From Brevundimonas sp. (GTDB lineage: Bacteria; Pseudomonadota; Alphaproteobacteria; Caulobacterales; Caulobacteraceae), in contig NZ_SDZL01000006.1 in NCBI RefSeq assembly GCF_004210735.1, positions 1 to 64,000 of the forward strand: a stretch of 64,000 bases of DNA. Reading direction: 5' to 3'. The notes below the pieces were generated by a model. It ran no database searches, was not told the origin of the DNA, and saw only the letters and a list, made by a program, of their open reading frames with translations. The position numbers and the translations under genes were made by a program. Below, piece by piece: positions 7,823-19,981 of the stretch (its first letter is position 1; each line of letters opens with the position of its first letter).

Positions 7823-8941
7823 ATGCAGCTGACCATCGAACGTTCCGCGCTCCTGAAGGCCCTGGGCCATGTTCAGAGCGTGGTCGAGCGTCGCAACACC
7901 ATTCCGATCTTGTCCAACGTGCTGTTGAGCGCCGGCCGCGACAAGCTGGCCTTCGCCGCGACCGACCTGGACATGGAGATGGTCGACGAGGCCGAGGCGA
8001 CCGTGCAGGTCGAGGGCCAGATCACCGCCCCCGCCCACACCCTGTATGAGATCGTCCGCAAGCTGCCGGACGGCGCCGAGGTCAGCCTGGCCTATAACGG
8101 CGACGATCCCCGGCTGGTGGTCTCGGCGGGCCGGTCGAAGTTCAACCTGCCGGTCCTGCCGTCAGGCGACTTCCCGGTCATGTCGACGGACACCACGGGC
8201 GCCCGCTTCTCGGTATCAAAGGAAGATCTGGCGCGGCTGATCGACAAAACCCGCTTCGCCGTCTCGACCGAAGAGACGCGCTACTATCTGAACGGCCTGT
8301 ATCTGCACACGGTGGCCGAGGGCGGCGTTCCGCTGCTGCGCGCCGTGGCGACCGACGGTCACCGCCTGGCCCTGGCCGAGACCCCGGCGCCGGAAGGCGC
8401 GGCGGGCGGCCCCGGCGTCATCGTGCCGCGCAAGACAGTGGATCAGGTTCGCCGCCTGCTGGACGACGGCTCGGGCGAGGTCCAGGTGCAGGTCAGCGCC
8501 CAGAAGATCCGTTTCGAATTCGGCCACGCCAGCCTGACGTCCAAGGTCATCGACGGCGCCTTCCCCGACTATCTGCGCGTCATTCCGCGCGGCAATGACA
8601 AACAGGCCGACATCGACAACGCCGTCTTCGCCTCGGCCGTCGACCGGGTGGCCACCATCTCGGCCGAAAAGAGCCGCTCGGTGAAGCTGGCCTTCGACAA
8701 CGACCGGGTGAAGCTGACCGTCCGCAACATGGAAGCCGGTCAGGCCGAGGAAGAGGTCGAGATCGGCTATTCCGAAGAGCCGTTCGAGATCGGCTTCAAC
8801 GCCCGCTATCTGCTGGACGTCGCCGGCCAGATCACCGGCGAGACGGCGCATTTCAAATTCGCCGACCCCGCCAGCCCGACCCTGGTGCTCGATCCGGGCG
8901 ATCCGGGCGTGCAGTATGTGCTGATGCCGCTGCGGGTGTAG
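7823..8941 (+). CDS. dnaN: DNA polymerase III subunit beta (sliding clamp)
   Basis: Ring-shaped dimer that tethers DNA polymerase III to DNA. The N-terminus MQLTIERSALLKALGHVQSV, the RRNTIPILSNVLL motif near residue 24 and the C-terminal end YVLMPLRV (usually 'YVVMPMRL/V') are diagnostic. Length 372 residues is standard. The three clamp domains follow one another without gaps, and the middle domain has the conserved ATDGHRLAL. It is separated from dnaA by a palindromic element and its own leader, and from recF by an inserted lipoprotein gene. Confidence 0.97.
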   Translation: MQLTIERSALLKALGHVQSVVERRNTIPILSNVLLSAGRDKLAFAATDLDMEMVDEAEATVQVEGQITAPAHTLYEIVRKLPDGAEVSLAYNGDDPRLVVSAGRSKFNLPVLPSGDFPVMSTDTTGARFSVSKEDLARLIDKTRFAVSTEETRYYLNGLYLHTVAEGGVPLLRAVATDGHRLALAETPAPEGAAGGPGVIVPRKTVDQVRRLLDDGSGEVQVQVSAQKIRFEFGHASLTSKVIDGAFPDYLRVIPRGNDKQADIDNAVFASAVDRVATISAEKSRSVKLAFDNDRVKLTVRNMEAGQAEEEVEIGYSEEPFEIGFNARYLLDVAGQITGETAHFKFADPASPTLVLDPGDPGVQYVLMPLRV

Positions 8942-8957
8942 GCGGTTCGAACCAGAC

Positions 8958-9731
8958 ATGATCAAGCCCTCGACACGGCCTGCCGCAGCTTTGATACGGG
9001 CGTCGGCATTGGCCGTCATGCTTGCCTGCGCGGCATGCGGACCTTCATCCGACGTCGATGCGCAATCCGGTCCGGCCTCGACGGGAGGCGGAGCCGATAC
9101 CAACCCTCTGGATCAGATGGCCGGTGTCGAAAGCCTCGGCTGGCTGACCACGCTGAATGACTTGTACCCGGACGAGTACAGCAGATTGGGCGCCGTGGTT
9201 GATCACGAGGTCGGCAGCGGTTCAGACGTGGTCGCGGCCCGCACGACGCTGATGGAGGCGTTTCTCCCGTTCATGGCGAAGCGAAAGCGTTCGTTACGAT
9301 CGGCAGCCGACGAACTCCTGGTGGATTATTTGCGGCTCAACCTTGCCGCGCTTGAACATCTGAAGACCGAGAACCCGCAGGCGTGCGTGGAGATTGCCCA
9401 GGGCAAGCTGGATCCTTCGACGCAACTTAGCCAAACGGCGTGGACCAAGACGTCAGAGGCGACCGCGCAGCTTCTGAAAGCGGCTCATGGAGCGGAAGCA
9501 TCGCCCGTGGCCCGCCCGGACCCCACCTTAACGGCGGAAGAGCAGCACAAATGGTTTGTGGAAATCGGGAACGCCGGCGCTACGCGACGGACGGCGGAAC
9601 TGCTTCGTGATCCGGCGGCCGCTGCGCGCGCCTCGGCTGACGAACTATGTCAGGTTCGCATCCTCCTGATGAAGGGCGCGCTTCTATCTCCTCCCGAGAC
9701 GGCGGCCAAAATCGTTCTCGCGGCCGGGTAG
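8958..9731 (+). CDS. Predicted lipoprotein, unknown function
   Basis: A 257-residue protein with no recognised family. The N-terminus has basic residues, a hydrophobic stretch ending in AVMLACAAC near residues 19-27, consistent with a lipoprotein signal and Cys24 (or Cys27) as lipidation site, followed by a Ser/Gly-rich linker. The rest looks mostly helical, with polar and charged residues. It sits 16 bp after dnaN and 10 bp before recF in the same direction, interrupting a pair that is usually adjacent. Its base composition appears less GC-rich than the flanking genes, hinting at later insertion; that is an impression, not a measurement. Confidence 0.7.
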   Translation: MIKPSTRPAAALIRASALAVMLACAACGPSSDVDAQSGPASTGGGADTNPLDQMAGVESLGWLTTLNDLYPDEYSRLGAVVDHEVGSGSDVVAARTTLMEAFLPFMAKRKRSLRSAADELLVDYLRLNLAALEHLKTENPQACVEIAQGKLDPSTQLSQTAWTKTSEATAQLLKAAHGAEASPVARPDPTLTAEEQHKWFVEIGNAGATRRTAELLRDPAAAARASADELCQVRILLMKGALLSPPETAAKIVLAAG

Positions 9732-9741
9732 CCGACGTGCG

Positions 9742-10860
9742 TTGATCACCACCCTCACCCTTACCGACTTCCGCTCCTACGCCGCCGCATCCCTGACCGT
9801 GTCGGGTGGGGCGGTGGTGCTGCATGGGCCGAACGGGGCGGGGAAGACGAACCTGCTGGAGGCGATCAGCCTGCTGACCCCCGGCAAGGGGCTGCGCGGG
9901 GCGACGGCTCAGGAGATGGGACGGCGCGAGCCGGGCGAGGCCGTGGGCCGCGCCTGGGCCGTGGCGGTGACGCTGGACGGGCCAGACGGCGAGACCCGAC
10001 TGGGCACCGGTGTACAGACGGCGGGCGCGGCGCGGCGCATCGTGCGCATCGACGGCGAGACGGCGCCGCCGGGGCGGCTGCTGGACCATTTGCGGCCAGT
10101 GTGGGCGACGCCCGAACAGGACCGGCTGTTTTCCGACGCGCGAGCCGAACGATTGCGCTTCTTCGACCGGCTGGTGTTCGCGGCGAACCCGGACCATGCG
10201 GCGACGGTCTCGACCTATGAGAAGGCGCTGCGGGAACGGCTGCGGCTGCTGACGGACCAGACGCGGCCGGCCGACCCCCTGTGGCTGGATGCGCTGGAGG
10301 CGCGGCTGTCCGAGGCGGGCGCCCGCGCGGCCGTGGCGCGTACCGCGGCCCTGGGGGCCTTGCAGGCAGGCATCGACGCGCGGGGCGACCGCCCCTTCCC
10401 CCAGGCCGATCTGGGCCTGACCGGCGAGGCCGAGGCCATGGCGGCGGCGGGCGCGGACGAGACAGACATCGTCAGCCTGCTGGGCGAAGGGTTCGTGCGG
10501 GCGCGGGCGCGCGACGCGGCGGCGGGACGCAGCCTGTTCGGGCCCCATCGCTCCGACCTGACCGCCCTGCACCGGGAAAAGAACCGGCCCGCCGCCGAGG
10601 GATCGTCGGGCGAGCAGAAGGCGTTGGTGCTGAACCTGATCCTGGCCCAGATCGGGCGGCTGGCGGATCAGCCCACCCAGCCCGTGCTGCTGCTGGACGA
10701 GGCGCCGGCCCACCTGGACGAAACCCGCCGCGCCGCCCTGTTCGACGAGATCGAGGCGACGGGTCTGCAGGCCTTCATGACCGGCACCGAACGTGGTCTG
10801 TTCGCGGCGCTGGAGGGACGGGCGCAGTTCGTCGAGATCGCTGGCGGCCGGATTCGGTGA
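9742..10860 (+). CDS. recF: DNA replication and repair protein RecF
   Basis: SMC-like ATPase that loads RecA at gaps together with RecO and RecR. Walker A GPNGAGKT is at residues 29-36, the ABC signature [16 protein letters not shown] lies near residue 291, and Walker [13 protein letters not shown] follows. The N-terminal LTDFRSY is the family hallmark. At 372 residues the length is usual. The start codon is TTG at 9742; no in-frame ATG gives this canonical N-terminus. A TTG start may lower expression. The stop is only 6 bp from the end of the convergent Imm11-like gene. Confidence 0.95.
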   Translation: MITTLTLTDFRSYAAASLTVSGGAVVLHGPNGAGKTNLLEAISLLTPGKGLRGATAQEMGRREPGEAVGRAWAVAVTLDGPDGETRLGTGVQTAGAARRIVRIDGETAPPGRLLDHLRPVWATPEQDRLFSDARAERLRFFDRLVFAANPDHAATVSTYEKALRERLRLLTDQTRPADPLWLDALEARLSEAGARAAVARTAALGALQAGIDARGDRPFPQADLGLTGEAEAMAAAGADETDIVSLLGEGFVRARARDAAAGRSLFGPHRSDLTALHREKNRPAAEGSSGEQKALVLNLILAQIGRLADQPTQPVLLLDEAPAHLDETRRAALFDEIEATGLQAFMTGTERGLFAALEGRAQFVEIAGGRIR

Positions 10861-10866
10861 CGCCGC

Positions 10867-11538
10867 CTATCGCTTGACCCAATCGTCCTTGGGAATAGGG
10901 GAAAGCCACTCGTCGCCGAAATCCTTGGCGAAGCAGAACATCCCGCCCTCGTGGTCGTCGTCGATGATGGCCTGGGCCAAAACCGTGTCGATCAGGATGA
11001 GGTCGGGATGACGGGCGGCGCGGAAGAAGCGCGCACTGGGCGGAAAGCCCGCAGGGTCCAGAACCAGGTGTCTGATCCGCATATAGTTTTCAGGACAGAT
11101 CGCGCTGCGGCGCCCCTCTGTCTTGTCGATGTCGATACATTCCGTCGCCAGCAGGGGATGGGCGATGAAATAGGGAAGGATCTGCTCGGCCCGCTTTACA
11201 TGGATGGGCAGGAATTCGACCTCGTCCGCGCTGAGTTCGCGCTCCAGAAACGCCTTGAGGCGGGGCGAGACCACGATCCAGCCGAAGACGTTCGGCAGCA
11301 GGTCCGTCATCCGGCCGCCGTAGCCGACGTACGGGTTGAAGGGGCTGGGTCGATAATTCTTGGGCGGCGGCGTGGGGTCCCAGGTCGGGATCACCAGATC
11401 GCGCGGAAACCAGTCGGCGCAGGAGCCTGCCTCGCGCAGCCTGTAGCCCTGTCCGTCCAGCGCGGGAATGCGATCGGGCAGCAGACGGGCGATGGTGTCG
11501 TCGTCGTCCTCGTCCAGCCAGCATACGAAGTCAGTCAT
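10867..11538 (-). CDS. Imm11-like (DUF1629) protein, copy 2
   Basis: A 223-residue soluble protein resembling the Imm11/DUF1629 family, named from predicted immunity proteins of polymorphic toxin systems. It has the motifs VVSPRLKAFLE, VEFLPIHVKRAEQILPYFIA and RFFRAARHPDLILIDTVLA, ending in DDDHEGGMFCF. The neighbour upstream (11531-12217) is a close paralogue sharing all of these. The start ATG overlaps the stop of that gene by 8 bp (ATGACTGA), so the two are translated together. No toxin gene is adjacent. Family membership is by motif recognition; the immunity role is inference. Confidence 0.7.
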   Translation of the reverse strand: MTDFVCWLDEDDDDTIARLLPDRIPALDGQGYRLREAGSCADWFPRDLVIPTWDPTPPPKNYRPSPFNPYVGYGGRMTDLLPNVFGWIVVSPRLKAFLERELSADEVEFLPIHVKRAEQILPYFIAHPLLATECIDIDKTEGRRSAICPENYMRIRHLVLDPAGFPPSARFFRAARHPDLILIDTVLAQAIIDDDHEGGMFCFAKDFGDEWLSPIPKDDWVKR

Positions 11539-12217
11539 CGGTTCTGTATTTCGCCTGTTCGGCCAGTTCGGCCTCGGTCGGGCACCACGGATCGCCGAAG
11601 TCTTCGGGAAAGCAGAACAGGCCGCCCTCGTGATCGTCGTCGACGATGGCCTGAGCCAGATCGCGGTCGATCAGCACCAGATCGGGATGCCGCGCCGCGC
11701 GGAAGAAGCGGACCCCGGCGGGGATTCTCTTCGGGTCGAGCACCAGGGTCTTCAGAGCAAAGTAGGAGCCCTTCAGGATGGAGCTCATCATCCCCTCGCT
11801 CTTTTCCATGTCGATGCAATCGGCGGCGATTAGCGGATGGGCGATGAAATAGGGCAGGACCTGTTCCGCCCGTCTGACGTGGATGGGCAGGAACTCGATC
11901 TCGTCAGGCCGCAGCGCGCCCTCCAGCAGGGTCTTCAGCCTGGGCGACACGACCCGCCAGCCAAAGGCGTTCGGCAGGATGTCGACCATGCGCTCGCCGC
12001 GCCCGGCGTAGGGGTCCATCAGCAGGGGGGTGCGATAGCCCTTCGGCCGCGGCTGGGGGTCCCAGGTCGGGATCACCAGATCGCGCGGAAACCAGTCGGC
12101 GCAGGACCCGCCCTCGCCCAGTTTGTAGCCCCGTCGGTCCAGCGCCGGGATGCGGTCGGGCAGCAGGTGGGCGAACGAAAGATCCTCGTCGTCGTCGAGC
12201 CAGCAAATGAGTTCCAT
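11531..12217 (-). CDS. Imm11-like (DUF1629) protein, copy 1
   Basis: A 228-residue paralogue of the gene that follows it on the minus strand. Shared blocks include CADWFPRDLVIPTWDP near residue 40, VVSPRLKTLLE, the EFLPIHVRRAEQVLPYFIAH block, CIDMEKSEG and RFFRAARHPDLVLIDRDLA. The acidic N-terminus MELICWLDDDEDL parallels MTDFVCWLDEDDDD in the second copy. The ATG at 12217 was preferred because it aligns with the paralogue's start; a longer frame begins at 12301. The pair lies between recF and gyrB, transcribed away from gyrB across a 209-bp gap. Confidence 0.7.
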   Translation of the reverse strand: MELICWLDDDEDLSFAHLLPDRIPALDRRGYKLGEGGSCADWFPRDLVIPTWDPQPRPKGYRTPLLMDPYAGRGERMVDILPNAFGWRVVSPRLKTLLEGALRPDEIEFLPIHVRRAEQVLPYFIAHPLIAADCIDMEKSEGMMSSILKGSYFALKTLVLDPKRIPAGVRFFRAARHPDLVLIDRDLAQAIVDDDHEGGLFCFPEDFGDPWCPTEAELAEQAKYRTDD

Positions 12218-12414
12218 GGGCCGCTCCCTAGCCCGTGCGGGTCGCAGATGCGCCTGCGTGCTACGAAGAAGCGACGAGGGGAGCGGGACGCAGGGTTTCA
12301 CTCGCTTTTTCCGCCGAATTTCCTATATGTTGCAGGCTTCGTCGCGGGCCTTGGCCGGCGTCGATTCGGGCGGTCCGTGCGGCCGTTCCTTCCCTGTCCC
12401 GACCGGGACCCTGA

Positions 12415-14865
<2,451 letters not shown>

Positions 14866-14958
14866 AGGTGGACGGCTGCTGCTGCTGAACGTCCAAGGTT
14901 CGTCGCGCGACGAGCCGGTTTGGTCGAAGAATCCACAGGACGAAGGCGTCAGATGCAA

Positions 14959-14982
14959 CCCTGAGAAGACATCTCAGGGAGG
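14959..14982 (+). promoter_or_regulatory. Hairpin overlapping the ribosome-binding site of the next gene
   Basis: A perfect 8-bp stem CCCTGAGA/TCTCAGGG (14959-14966 with 14972-14979) and 5-base loop. The right arm overlaps the Shine-Dalgarno-like AGGGAGG (14976-14982) that precedes the GTG start at 14988, so folding would hide part of it. It may alternatively mark the end of the gyrB transcript; no T-tract follows. Confidence 0.45.
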
Positions 14983-14987
14983 TCTTC

Positions 14988-15704
14988 GTGCATCGCTCCA
15001 GCTTGGTCATCTTGTTCAGTGTCTTGCTATGTTCGGAGGCGGCGGCCCAAAGCCGGTCGCCCAGCCGCGCCTATCAGGCCGAGTATCAGCGGGCGCAGAG
15101 CGCGCTGACGGCGCGCCAGGCGCGCGAGACGCGGGCGGAGGATCGGCGATGCCGCGCCGCGCTTGAGCCCAGCCGAGGCGACCGCATCCGCGCCGCCGCA
15201 GCGTCGGGTAATGCGGATATCGTCCGATCCGGCTTCCGCACCCAGTGCGAGGCGGCGCGCGACATGTTGCAGGGCAAGCATCTGGCGGAGTGGATGGAAC
15301 TGGACGAAGCCTTCCGCGAAGGGCGGCCCTTGCCGGACTTGAGCCAGCCGGACGGCGAGGCCCCCGGTGACGAAGGACCCTCGGCCGAGGAGCGGGCGAT
15401 CGCCCAGGCGCGCAAGGAACTGGAACAACGCATCAATGAAGAGCGTCGTCGCCTGGGTGAGTTGACCCAGTCCAGGGATGACAACGGCTCCTATCAGGCG
15501 TTGGAAAACGACATCGAGGCGGCCCAGCAACGGGTTTCGCAGGCGGAGGACGCCATGGTCAGCCATCTGCGTCAGCATGCGCCCGATGAAGTCGCGGCCT
15601 ATGAATACGAGCGCTGGAACAACGCCAACCGACCCATGCAACGGATCGAAGACGTGCAGGACTTCGCGAGGCGCTATCGCGAGGAGGTCCGGGATCGCCG
15701 CTGA
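14988..15704 (+). CDS. Exported coiled-coil protein, unknown
   Basis: A 238-residue protein with an N-terminal signal peptide (hydrophobic residues 4-16, likely cleavage after EAAAQ). The mature part is very rich in Arg, Glu, Gln and Ala, with long helices predicted to form coiled coils at about residues 25-55 and 130-185. Two cysteines (near 50 and 83) could form a disulfide in the periplasm. It starts with GTG at 14988 behind a strong ribosome-binding site that sits in a hairpin. No family is recognised; periplasmic location is inference from the signal peptide. Confidence 0.65.
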   Translation: MHRSSLVILFSVLLCSEAAAQSRSPSRAYQAEYQRAQSALTARQARETRAEDRRCRAALEPSRGDRIRAAAASGNADIVRSGFRTQCEAARDMLQGKHLAEWMELDEAFREGRPLPDLSQPDGEAPGDEGPSAEERAIAQARKELEQRINEERRRLGELTQSRDDNGSYQALENDIEAAQQRVSQAEDAMVSHLRQHAPDEVAAYEYERWNNANRPMQRIEDVQDFARRYREEVRDRR

Positions 15705-15879
15705 GGCGGTTTCCGCAGCCTTTCGCGTGGCGGCCGGCGCGACCGAAGCCCTGGACAGTGAGACCCGCCATCAACCGCGCGCGTGACGTCGTCGAGGTCG
15801 CCCCCTCATCACCGTAAGTTCAGATCCTCGTGAGGCGAGGCGCCGACGATTCGCCGTCTTCCTCAGCAAGGCTGGACGG

Positions 15880-16815
15880 ATGAAGCTGTTTCTTACCCTG
15901 CTGACGGTGGCTCTGATGGGCGGTGGACCGGCCCTGGCGCAGTCGCGTCCACCCGCGGCCCCCGCCCCGGTTGCGGCTGCGGCGCCCTTTCAGTCCAGTC
16001 GGATCACGGTCGAAAGCCGCGGCCAGGGCCCTGATGTGATCCTGATCCCCGGTCTGGCCTCGACGGCCGAGGTATGGACCCGGACGGCCCAGCGTCTGGA
16101 CGGGCGCTATCGGGTGCATCTGGTGTCGGTGAAGGGGTTCGGGCTGCTGCCCGCCGCCGACAACGGCACGGGCCCGCTGATCGGACCGGTGGCGGCCGAG
16201 GTGCGGCGCTACATCGCCAGCCAAGAGCTGGAGCGGCCGGCGCTGATCGGCCATTCGATGGGCGGTCTGGTGGCGCTGCGGGTCGCGGCCGACGGCGGGC
16301 CGCGCATCGGCCGGGTGATGACGGTGGATTCCTCGCCCTTCTTTCCGGCCCTGATCAACGCCGGCGCCACGGCAGGCGACGTCGAACCGGTGGCGCAGAT
16401 CGCCTATCAGGCGCTGATGTTCCTGGGTGATGACGCGCTGAAGGCGCAGGGCGCCTGGGGGGCCGAACTGGGCGGAGCGGCCGATGGGCTGTTCGACAGC
16501 GTCGGCTGGCAGGGCGGCGACCGGCGCACCCTGGCGCAGGGCCTGTACGAGGTGATGACCGTCGATCTGCGCCACCGCCTGCCGGACATCAGCGCGCCGG
16601 TGACCGTGGTCTATGGCTGGGATCCCGATGACCGCTCGCCGCGCAGCCATGTCGAAAACCTGCTGCGGGCGGCCTATGCCTCCCTGCCCCGCCCCGCACG
16701 CTATGAGCCGATCCAGGGGGCGGAGCATATGGTGATGATCGACCAGCCCGGCCGCTTCATGGCGGCGGTCGACCGGTTCCTGACCGCACCGGCGCCGGTG
16801 CGCGCCGCGCCCTGA
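15880..16815 (+). CDS. Exported alpha/beta hydrolase
   Basis: A 311-residue alpha/beta-hydrolase with a signal peptide (hydrophobic core residues 3-15, cleavage near ALAQ at 21), so it probably acts in the periplasm. The nucleophile elbow is GHSMGG near residue 125; the oxyanion segment is LIPGLAST near residue 58; the acid is likely in YGWDPDD near residue 248 and the histidine in GAEHMVM near residue 285. The substrate is unknown; an esterase-type role is the simplest guess. It stands alone, 75 bp before the OPT transporter gene. Confidence 0.82.
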   Translation: MKLFLTLLTVALMGGGPALAQSRPPAAPAPVAAAAPFQSSRITVESRGQGPDVILIPGLASTAEVWTRTAQRLDGRYRVHLVSVKGFGLLPAADNGTGPLIGPVAAEVRRYIASQELERPALIGHSMGGLVALRVAADGGPRIGRVMTVDSSPFFPALINAGATAGDVEPVAQIAYQALMFLGDDALKAQGAWGAELGGAADGLFDSVGWQGGDRRTLAQGLYEVMTVDLRHRLPDISAPVTVVYGWDPDDRSPRSHVENLLRAAYASLPRPARYEPIQGAEHMVMIDQPGRFMAAVDRFLTAPAPVRAAP

Positions 16816-16890
16816 TCAGATTCGGGCGCCGGGATCGCTGGACCGCGACCCGTTTCCGGGCTTACCTCTGGCGAAAATCGGGGAATTCCA

Positions 16891-18936
16891 ATGACCGACA
16901 ACACCACCGCCACGCCCGCAAAGCGGCTTGAGCTGACCCTGCGCGCCCTTGTGCTGGGCGCGCTGCTGGCCGTGGTCTTCACCGCCGCCAACACCTATCT
17001 GGGCCTCAAGGTCGGCCTGACCTTCGCCTCGGCCATTCCGGCGGCGGTCATTTCCATGGCCCTGCTGCGGGCGTTCAGGACCTCGACCATCTGGGAGAAT
17101 ATGACGGTCCAGACCGTCGCCTCGGTCGGCGGGGCCATGAGCTCGATCATCTTCGTCCTGCCCGGTCTGGTGATGATCGGCTGGTGGATGGAGTTCCCGA
17201 TCTGGGAGTCGGTGGCCATCTGTGTGCTGGGCGGCGTGCTGGGGGTCACCTTCTCGATCCCGCTGCGTCGGGCCCTGGTGGTCAACGGCGGCCTGCCCTA
17301 TCCCGAGGGGGTCGCCGCCGCCGAGGTGCTGAAGGTCGGCTCGCGCGGCGACGACCAGAGCGAGAGCGCCGTTCGTGAAAACAAGTCCGGCCTGTGGGTC
17401 GTGGTCTGGAGCGCGGTCGCCTCGGCCGGGTTCGCCTGGCTGTCGGCCGGACGCATCTTCGCCGCCGAAACCGCGCGCTTCTTCAAGCTGCCGGTCGCGC
17501 TGGGCGGCGGGGCCACAGGTCTGGGCTTCGGCATGCAGTTCGCCCTGCTGGGCGCCGGTCACCTGATCGGTCTGGCGGTGGGTCTGGCCCAGCTGTTCGG
17601 CCTGCTGATCGCCTGGCTGATCATCGTGCCGATCATGACTTCGCCCGACTATGTCACCTGGCTGCAGGGGATGGGCGTGGAGTCCGTCGCCGCCGGTCTG
17701 GCCGCCGCCTCGCCCGAGGAACTGGCCGTCGGCGTGTGGCGTAACGAGGTCCGCTTCATGGGCGCGGGCGTCATCGGGGTGGCCGCGATCTGGACCCTGA
17801 TCAAGCTGGCCGGTCCGCTGGTGGGCGGCCTGACCTCGGCCCTGGTGGCCCAGGCCAAACGCAACAGCGGCGAAGTGCTGGACCGCACCGAGCAGGATAT
17901 TCCGTTGGGCCTGATCGGCCTGCTGTCGGCGGCGGCCCTGGTGGGCATCGCCGGCGTCCTGACCATCTTCGCCCAGGGCGCGCCGGCCCTGGCCGGATCG
18001 ACCGCCGTCCTGGTGCTGGGCGGTCTGGTCTATGTGATCCTGATCGGTTTCGCCGTGGCCGCCATCTGCGGCTACATGGCCGGGCTGATCGGGTCGTCCA
18101 ACAGCCCGGTGTCGGGGGTGGGCATCCTGGCCATCGTCATCGCCTCGCTGCTGATGCTGGGGGTCATGGCGCTGACGGGCGTGCCGGCGGATCCGGCCTT
18201 TATCGCCTATGCCCTGATCGTCACCGCCGTGGTCTTCGCCGTCGCGGTCATCGCCAATGACAACCTGCAGGACCTGAAGACCGGTCAGTTGGTCGGCGCG
18301 ACGCCGTGGCGTCAGCAGGCGGCCCTGATCGTCGGCGTCGGCGCCGGCGCTCTGGTGATCCCGTTCGTGCTGAACGCCCTGAACCGCGCCTTCGGTTTCG
18401 AGGGCGGCCCGGCGGGCATCGCGGCCGAGCCATTGGCTGCGCCCCAGGCCACCCTGATCTCGGCTCTGGCGCGCGGCGTCATCGGTGGCGATCTGAGGTG
18501 GGATCTGATCGGCATCGGCGCCCTGATCGGCGTCGGCGTCATCCTGCTGGACATGGCGTTGAACCGCGCGACCAATGGCCGGATGAAGCTGCCGCCGCTG
18601 GCCGTGGGCATCGGCTTCTACCTGCCGGCCGCCGTGACCACCATGCTGGTCATCGGCGCCGTGGCGGGCTGGATCTACGAAAAGGGCATGGCCAAGACGT
18701 CGTTCGCCGACGTCGGCCGCCGCATGGGCGTGCTGATGGCCTCGGGCCTGATCGTGGGCGAAAGCCTGTTCGGGGTGTTCAACGCGGGCGTCATCGGCGC
18801 GACCGAGAACGAGGCGCCCTTCGCCCTGATCCCGGCCGACAGCGGCTGGCCCGACATGCTGGCCGGGTTGGCTGTCTTCACCGTCGCGACCATTGCCCTT
18901 TACCGCTGGGTACGGAGTAAATCGGCAAAGGTCTGA
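16891..18936 (+). CDS. OPT family oligopeptide transporter
   Basis: A 681-residue inner-membrane carrier of the OPT superfamily (oligopeptide and metal-chelate uptake). The N-terminal LTLRALVLGALLAVVFTAAN and NTYLGLKVGLTFASAIPAA are typical of the bacterial branch, as is GGLPYPEGVAAAEVLK. About 14-16 hydrophobic segments follow, with the conserved SSNSPVSGVGILAI near residue 407. No ATP-binding motif is present, as expected for a secondary transporter. The exported hydrolase upstream is in the same direction but a functional link is not shown. Substrate unknown. Confidence 0.9.
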   Translation: MTDNTTATPAKRLELTLRALVLGALLAVVFTAANTYLGLKVGLTFASAIPAAVISMALLRAFRTSTIWENMTVQTVASVGGAMSSIIFVLPGLVMIGWWMEFPIWESVAICVLGGVLGVTFSIPLRRALVVNGGLPYPEGVAAAEVLKVGSRGDDQSESAVRENKSGLWVVVWSAVASAGFAWLSAGRIFAAETARFFKLPVALGGGATGLGFGMQFALLGAGHLIGLAVGLAQLFGLLIAWLIIVPIMTSPDYVTWLQGMGVESVAAGLAAASPEELAVGVWRNEVRFMGAGVIGVAAIWTLIKLAGPLVGGLTSALVAQAKRNSGEVLDRTEQDIPLGLIGLLSAAALVGIAGVLTIFAQGAPALAGSTAVLVLGGLVYVILIGFAVAAICGYMAGLIGSSNSPVSGVGILAIVIASLLMLGVMALTGVPADPAFIAYALIVTAVVFAVAVIANDNLQDLKTGQLVGATPWRQQAALIVGVGAGALVIPFVLNALNRAFGFEGGPAGIAAEPLAAPQATLISALARGVIGGDLRWDLIGIGALIGVGVILLDMALNRATNGRMKLPPLAVGIGFYLPAAVTTMLVIGAVAGWIYEKGMAKTSFADVGRRMGVLMASGLIVGESLFGVFNAGVIGATENEAPFALIPADSGWPDMLAGLAVFTVATIALYRWVRSKSAKV

Positions 18937-19027
18937 TCGACTACAGCCCTCGGGATCGATATCCTGTCCGTTGGCCCGGACCGCGATGCGCGACGGGCGG
19001 TCGGGGGATCGACTGGGGGGTCGAAAA

Positions 19028-19789
19028 ATGGGGATTGGCGCACTGCAACGCCGGCTGGACGAGGCGACCTCGCTGGCTCCCGGCTCGGACTTCAGCCTGC
19101 GGGTGTTATGGGTGGCGCCGGTCGTTTGCCTGGGCGTTCTGCTGACCCTCGGCCTGGTCTTGCAGCCCTTCCCCGAGCTGTTTCGGCTGGTGATGCACAG
19201 CGAGGGCGGGGTGGTTGAAAACCTCGTCGTCATCCTGGCCCTGACCGGAGCGGTTATGGCCTTACGATTGGTGGGCGCGAGTGGGCAACCGGCCCTGCTG
19301 CGCCTGTGGTACGGGCTGTTCTTCCTGATGCTGGTGTTCCTGGCGGGCGAAGAGACCAGTTGGGGCCAGCACTGGTTCGGCTGGGCCACACCCGAAAGCT
19401 TCGCCGCCCTGAACGAGCAGGGGGAAACCAATCTGCACAATCTGCCCATCGACTGGATCGAGGACGCACCCAAGACGCTGGTCATCGTCACCATGATGCT
19501 GGCCGGCGGTCTGGCGCCCCTGTTCATCGCCTTTACGGGCTCGGGGCTGCACCTGCCGATGTGGTTGATGGCGATCTGGCCGTCGGCGGCCCTGTGGCCC
19601 ACCACGGCGGTTTATGTCGGCCTTCGCATCGTCGAGCGGGGCATTGCGGCGACGATGGACGTGTCCAGCTGGGGACTGCACTTCCGGCCGTTGAGGGAGG
19701 GGATCGAGGTTTTTATCGCTCTGTTCCTGTTCCTTTATCTCTGGAGCCAGTGGAGGCGACTACGCGCAGCAAGGGCGGCTGCCGCCTGA
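19028..19789 (+). CDS. Integral membrane protein, unknown
   Basis: A 253-residue protein with about six hydrophobic segments (near residues 26-47, 61-80, 92-108, 150-172, 178-198 and 225-243). The central loop carries [13 protein letters not shown] and NLHNLPIDW, which are conserved-looking aromatic and histidine-rich motifs that might bind a ligand or metal. No named family is recognised with certainty. The ATG at 19028 was chosen rather than an upstream frame that overlaps the OPT gene. It lies 91 bp after the transporter. Confidence 0.7.
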   Translation: MGIGALQRRLDEATSLAPGSDFSLRVLWVAPVVCLGVLLTLGLVLQPFPELFRLVMHSEGGVVENLVVILALTGAVMALRLVGASGQPALLRLWYGLFFLMLVFLAGEETSWGQHWFGWATPESFAALNEQGETNLHNLPIDWIEDAPKTLVIVTMMLAGGLAPLFIAFTGSGLHLPMWLMAIWPSAALWPTTAVYVGLRIVERGIAATMDVSSWGLHFRPLREGIEVFIALFLFLYLWSQWRRLRAARAAAA

Positions 19790-19981
19790 CCTCTGGTCCA
19801 CCAGCGCTGCCCGTCCCTGTCGAGGTTCCACCGCCACAAGGGCGGCGCTTTCGGCCGCGCGCGCGGACCGGCTATGGCCTTTCGGCGCATCTGCCTGTAA
19901 GAGGCGCCGCTTCTCCCGCCTTTCCGCATCTTTGCAGCGGCCCGGACTTCCGTGGCCGAACACAGTCCGCCCGAGCCCGAA

